Below are positions 6,758-9,625 of a stretch of 9,625 nt of DNA, in pieces. Position 1 is the first letter of the stretch, and every line of letters starts with the position of its first letter. The DNA is taken from NCBI GenBank assembly GCA_964512085.1, contig CAZEIU010000028.1, forward strand, positions 1 to 9,625. Direction: 5' to 3'. The translations under genes and the position numbers were made by a program. The notes beneath the pieces were generated by a model that was not told the origin of the DNA, did no database searches, and saw only the letters and a program-made list of their open reading frames with translations. The stretch comes from JAUPVL01 sp964512085. Lineage in GTDB: Bacteria; Patescibacteriota; Saccharimonadia; CAILAD01; BJGX01.

Positions 6758-7258
6758 CTACTGTTCGTATTCAAATTCCTCCGACTCTAGTGGGTCGGGC
6801 TCGATATAACTAGAATTATCAAGTTGTTTACATTTATCAGTTTCTTTTAAATATGTAAGTCCGTTGACCAGACAAGTTTCTGGCGCATCAGCATAATAGG
6901 TTGAATATATGTAAGTAAAATATGCCAGAGTTGGAAGTAAGATTGGGGTTAAAATAGCAATTATATAAATATACACTGGAACTGGTCTAGTATTAGTATC
7001 AACACCATACATCCTTGCTACTATTCTATATGTTGCTGTTATTGAATACACACATAAAACGAAAGATGCGACTAATATCAGCGCACTTACTGCATAGCCC
7101 CAGGATGCTGGTTTAGTCCACATCCATCCTCCAGCTAGCATAATGACTATCAAGGAAGCATAAATACCTACGGTGGAAACTACTGCTACAATAATAAAAG
7201 ACATAATAATTGTTATGACGGTCGGTAGTTTAGAGTCTCTTGTATCATAGGATGCCAT
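6758..7258 (-). CDS. Small three-helix membrane protein with acidic, cysteine-paired extracytoplasmic tail
   Basis: I do not recognise a family for this 166-residue protein. Hydrophobic segments lie near 12-42, 53-77 and 94-121. Arginines at 78, 82 and 91 mark the loop between helices 2 and 3 as cytoplasmic, so the N-terminus is predicted inside and the C-terminus outside. The outside tail has two cysteines (C129 and C143, as TCLVNGLTYLKETDKC) that could form a small disulfide loop, then a strongly acidic end (DPLESEEFEYEQ). The gene starts 13 bases after the stop of the S41 protease gene. Its AGGAG ribosome binding site (7269-7273), 10 bases before the ATG, overlaps that stop, which indicates coupled expression. 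A role in anchoring or adapting the neighbouring envelope hydrolase or protease is inference from position only. Confidence 0.8.
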   Translation of the reverse strand: MASYDTRDSKLPTVITIIMSFIIVAVVSTVGIYASLIVIMLAGGWMWTKPASWGYAVSALILVASFVLCVYSITATYRIVARMYGVDTNTRPVPVYIYIIAILTPILLPTLAYFTYIYSTYYADAPETCLVNGLTYLKETDKCKQLDNSSYIEPDPLESEEFEYEQ

Positions 7259-7271
7259 GATGAGTATTCTC

Positions 7272-8504
7272 CTATTGAGCAGCTACTTCTAGCGCTTTTT
7301 GTAGTTGTGGATCTTTGCCCGAATTATAGTCCTCTGTTGTTAATTTCACCTCTTGATCGGGTGCAATACCTTCTTTAGATATATTAACTCCTTTTGGTGT
7401 ATACCAATGTGCTACAGTTACTTTAAGTGAGTCGCCATCACATTCTGAGCTGAGCGCATTACCGCTTAGGCACACCACCTCTTGTACGCTTCCTTTGCCA
7501 TAAGTCTTTTCGCCCACTAAAATAGCTCTACCGTTATCGTGAAGTGCACCGGCTAGAATTTCTGAGGCGCTTGCAGACCCGTTATTTATAAGTACTACAA
7601 TTGGAATATTGGTATATTTACCACTACCGCTGGCATTGAAAGTTTTGTCTTGAGAATTGCGAGATTTTTCAGCGACAATAGTGCCAGATTTAATAAAATT
7701 AGAGCTTATTTTAACTACTGAGTCGAGATATCCACCAGGGTTATCACGGACATCTATAACTAATGATTTTGCACCTTGAGCTACCAAGCTGGAAGCAGCA
7801 TTCTCTACGGCTTTGTCGGTATCAGCGCCGAAGGTTCTAATCTTAATATAGCCCACTGAATTGTTTTTCATTTCATAACTTACGCTGGGCACAGTAATAT
7901 CCTCACGAGTAATTGTTATTTCTTGAGGTGAACTACCGGGTCTTACGATAGTTAATTTTACTTGAGTTCCTTTTGAACCACGTATTTTACTAACCGCTTC
8001 ATCCACAGTCATACTACTAGTATCGACTCCGTCTACAGATGCAATTATGTCTCCCGCTCTTAAGCCTGCTTTTTGTGCGGGAGTACCGTCTATAGGAGCA
8101 ATTACAGTTAAGCGATTGTTCTTAAGCCCAACCTCAATCCCTATACCGCTCAACTTGCCGTTCAACTGACTGTTTAGCTCGCTGTTTTGTTGCTTTGTTA
8201 GATAGGTTGTATAAGGATCACCTAAGCTAGCTACCATACCAGCAATTGCTCCTTCTGACTGTTTTTCAGAGGAGATGTCACCATCAAACTTTTCGCGCAA
8301 AACACTGTTAACCTTCCAGAATTTTGCCAGATCAATATCGCTTGTTTGAGAGCTAATTGGCGTACTAATTTTTAGTTTTGGCCCTAAAGAATTAGTTATA
8401 AAGCCTAGACCAAAAAACACTATAGCTACAATTACGCTAATTGCTAAAAATCTAGATTTAGTTAATTTTTGTGTTTTCATATCAGATTGGTTTTGATTAT
8501 CCAT
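7272..8504 (-). CDS. Membrane-anchored PDZ-S41 C-terminal processing protease (CtpA/CtpB type)
   Basis: This Ser/Lys protease cleaves exported proteins, usually at or near their C-termini, outside the cytoplasmic membrane. The 410-residue product has a basic N-terminus (KTQKLTKSR) and one membrane anchor (about 18-39). A helical segment carries GMVASLGDPYTTYL (89-102). The PDZ domain (about 115-200) includes LSGIGIEVG and AGLRAGDIIASVDG. The S41 core includes DVRDNPGGYLDS (251-262), INNGSASASEILAGAL (306-321) and GEKTYGKGSVQ (331-341). By alignment with CtpB the nucleophile is Ser312, with Lys337 and Gln341 completing the site, so it should be active. Cys345 and Cys355 are the only cysteines and probably form a disulfide loop. 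It starts 27 bases after the M23 gene. No Shine-Dalgarno sequence is visible; a TATACT hexamer (8521-8526) ends 16 bases before the ATG. The ATG at codon 9 is an alternative start. Confidence 0.96.
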   Translation of the reverse strand: MDNQNQSDMKTQKLTKSRFLAISVIVAIVFFGLGFITNSLGPKLKISTPISSQTSDIDLAKFWKVNSVLREKFDGDISSEKQSEGAIAGMVASLGDPYTTYLTKQQNSELNSQLNGKLSGIGIEVGLKNNRLTVIAPIDGTPAQKAGLRAGDIIASVDGVDTSSMTVDEAVSKIRGSKGTQVKLTIVRPGSSPQEITITREDITVPSVSYEMKNNSVGYIKIRTFGADTDKAVENAASSLVAQGAKSLVIDVRDNPGGYLDSVVKISSNFIKSGTIVAEKSRNSQDKTFNASGSGKYTNIPIVVLINNGSASASEILAGALHDNGRAILVGEKTYGKGSVQEVVCLSGNALSSECDGDSLKVTVAHWYTPKGVNISKEGIAPDQEVKLTTEDYNSGKDPQLQKALEVAAQ

Positions 8505-8531
8505 GTAAATTTATTTAAAAAGTATAATTAG

Positions 8532-9625
8532 TTAATTAAGTAAATGACCGTATAAACTTACGTAGCCATTGGGGTGCAATATCATAACTTTGTGGCCAAA
8601 GCCATAAGAATCCCAGCCATTGAATATAATTTGCCCGGCCGCTACAGCTCTTACTGGAGGATTTGAAGGGTTGGCTATATCTATTCCATTATGAAAACTA
8701 TAGCCACAACTACCACATGTAGCCGAGCCGTACCATTGAGTTACTACTCCGGTTGTTGCATTAGCATAACTAAATGGTGAACCATTAGGATTAATAAACC
8801 CTCCACCTGGAGCTAATACAGAGAAGTGTAAATGAGTGCCTGTAGAATTACCAGTACTACCCATGTAACCAATAACATCACCTTGGTTGACATTACCTAG
8901 ACTCACTAAGTTGCCGGATTTATAAGCTGCAACTGCCGCTGCTGCTTGCGCCCGAGCCTGGTCTTCGGCCTGTTTTCTTTGGGCGGCAAGGTCGCTAGCT
9001 ACTTTTTGATAATTAGATTCCTCACCTTGAGTTTTTGCCAACAAATTAGCTTGTTGGGCTCTTTTTTCAGCAATAGCATCTACTTGACCTTTTTGTTTGG
9101 TAGAAAGTGCCGTAAGCTCTGCTTTCTTTTGGTCTAACTCTTTTTTGAGCTCATCTATCTTTTTGAGGTTTTGATCTATCTTGTCTTTAATGGCTGAGTA
9201 ATATTCTTGTTGAGAGACAAAGTCGCTTAAGTTTTTGCTAGAAGCTATGATTTCTATAGGACTTACTTCGCCCTGTTTGTAGATAATTTTTAAGTTGTCT
9301 TTAAGTATAGATTTTTGACGATCTAGTTCTTGATTGGCTTTGTCTATCTGGTCATTATTATCTGCGATCTGCGAAGAAGTAAGATCAAGGGCCTTTTGAG
9401 CTACTGCAATTTCAGAGTCAATTTCTGCTATCGCCCCCTTAAGCGTATTGGCTTCTTCATGTTTAGAATTGGCAGCATCTTGGTATTGCTGAATCTCTTT
9501 GTTGAGCCTATTTATTTTGTCTTGTGCGCTCTCAGCACCGGCTATATTACTATTTTGCATAGCAAAAACCGACGTAGCTGCAACAATAATTGCAACAACG
9601 CTAAAAATTAATATTTTTTTTGGCC
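8532..9625 (-). CDS. Secreted coiled-coil M23 (LytM) metallopeptidase with circularly permuted catalytic domain, N-terminus beyond right edge
   Basis: Predicted peptidoglycan endopeptidase acting outside the membrane. The frame stays open from the TAA at 8532 to the right edge. The segment before the first internal ATG (9560) encodes PKKILIFSVVAIIVAATSVF followed by A, a signal peptide core with a likely cleavage site after SVFA, so the true start lies beyond 9625. Of the 364 visible residues, about 31-225 form a long coiled coil rich in Gln, Lys, Glu and Ala, as in EnvC/PcsB/CwlO-type hydrolases that work with FtsEX. The catalytic part (about 240-363) is in swapped order. First come VNQGDVIGYMGSTGNSTG and HLHFSV (His264, His266). 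Then follow TQWYG, a CGSC pair (Cys303, Cys306), FHNGID (His311, Asp315), an AAGQIIFNGW strand and LYGHL (His360). The protein ends three residues after that His. All metal and catalytic residues are present. The S41 protease gene follows after 27 bases. Confidence 0.93.
   Translation of the reverse strand, partial: PKKILIFSVVAIIVAATSVFAMQNSNIAGAESAQDKINRLNKEIQQYQDAANSKHEEANTLKGAIAEIDSEIAVAQKALDLTSSQIADNNDQIDKANQELDRQKSILKDNLKIIYKQGEVSPIEIIASSKNLSDFVSQQEYYSAIKDKIDQNLKKIDELKKELDQKKAELTALSTKQKGQVDAIAEKRAQQANLLAKTQGEESNYQKVASDLAAQRKQAEDQARAQAAAAVAAYKSGNLVSLGNVNQGDVIGYMGSTGNSTGTHLHFSVLAPGGGFINPNGSPFSYANATTGVVTQWYGSATCGSCGYSFHNGIDIANPSNPPVRAVAAGQIIFNGWDSYGFGHKVMILHPNGYVSLYGHLLN

Noticed and set aside
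8532..8787. Reading the M23 C-terminus as a second, truncated M23 domain after a degenerate first one
   Set aside because: The first part has only the C-terminal half and the second only the N-terminal half; together they supply one complete set of motifs with no duplicates, and only 27 bases separate the stop from the next gene, so permutation is the simpler reading.
8946..9137. 63-codon plus-strand ORF inside the M23 gene
   Set aside because: Antisense to the coiled-coil region; its Phe/Leu-rich composition is the reverse complement of Lys/Glu/Gln-rich codons.
9330..9611. 93-codon plus-strand ORF opposite the M23 coiled coil and signal peptide
   Set aside because: It is antisense to a clearly coding frame with signal peptide and coiled coil; its composition is that of a reverse-strand shadow and it has no ribosome binding site.

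Overview
The window is a stretch of low-GC bacterial chromosome. It is densely packed, with mostly short intergenic gaps and several overlapping or nearly abutting genes. Gene content and protein style suggest a reduced-genome member of the Patescibacteria (Candidate Phyla Radiation), most likely a Saccharibacteria (TM7)-type organism. This rests on divergent short versions of housekeeping genes, a Trm11-like methyltransferase beside rpmA, and an unusual exported M23 peptidase. TGA is used as a real stop: the 332-aa membrane protein ends in TGA within an ATGA overlap with xseA. That argues against the lineages that read UGA as glycine. The taxonomic call is inference, because no rRNA gene is present.

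Layout. (1) Positions 1-3499, minus strand, is a single gene string reading right to left: a multipass membrane protein of the lysylphosphatidylglycerol-synthase-TM (UPF0104) type, then xseA and xseB (both subunits of exonuclease VII), then a small internally duplicated DUF2267-like protein, then an unrecognised ORF that runs off the left edge. (2) Positions 3500-3557 form a compact divergent promoter region with a small dyad. (3) Positions 3558-4973, plus strand, hold a Trm11-like RNA methyltransferase and rpmA (bL27), converging on pyrG. (4) Positions 4982-6637, minus strand, hold pyrG (CTP synthase) with its own promoter and Shine-Dalgarno sequence. (5) Positions 6758-9625, minus strand, form an envelope module: a secreted coiled-coil M23 metallopeptidase (its N-terminus lies beyond the right edge), a membrane-anchored PDZ-S41 C-terminal processing protease, and a small three-helix membrane protein whose ribosome binding site overlaps the protease stop codon.

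The most notable observation is in the M23 protein. Its LytM/M23 domain appears circularly permuted: the half ending in the HLHF zinc motif comes before the half with HNGID and YGHL, and the protein stops right after YGHLLN. All expected metal-binding and catalytic residues are present, only in swapped order. The coiled-coil M23 plus S41 pairing resembles ftsEX-linked division hydrolase clusters in other bacteria, so ftsE/ftsX may lie just to the right of the window. All three exported or membrane products of this module carry a pair of closely spaced extracytoplasmic cysteines, which suggests oxidative folding outside the membrane.

No tRNA, rRNA, CRISPR, insertion sequence or long repeat was seen, and no intergenic stretch exceeds about 115 bases. 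Several genes without a Shine-Dalgarno sequence (starts at 1083, 3499 and 3558) have a -10-like hexamer 5 to 8 bases before the ATG, which would give leaderless or nearly leaderless mRNAs.
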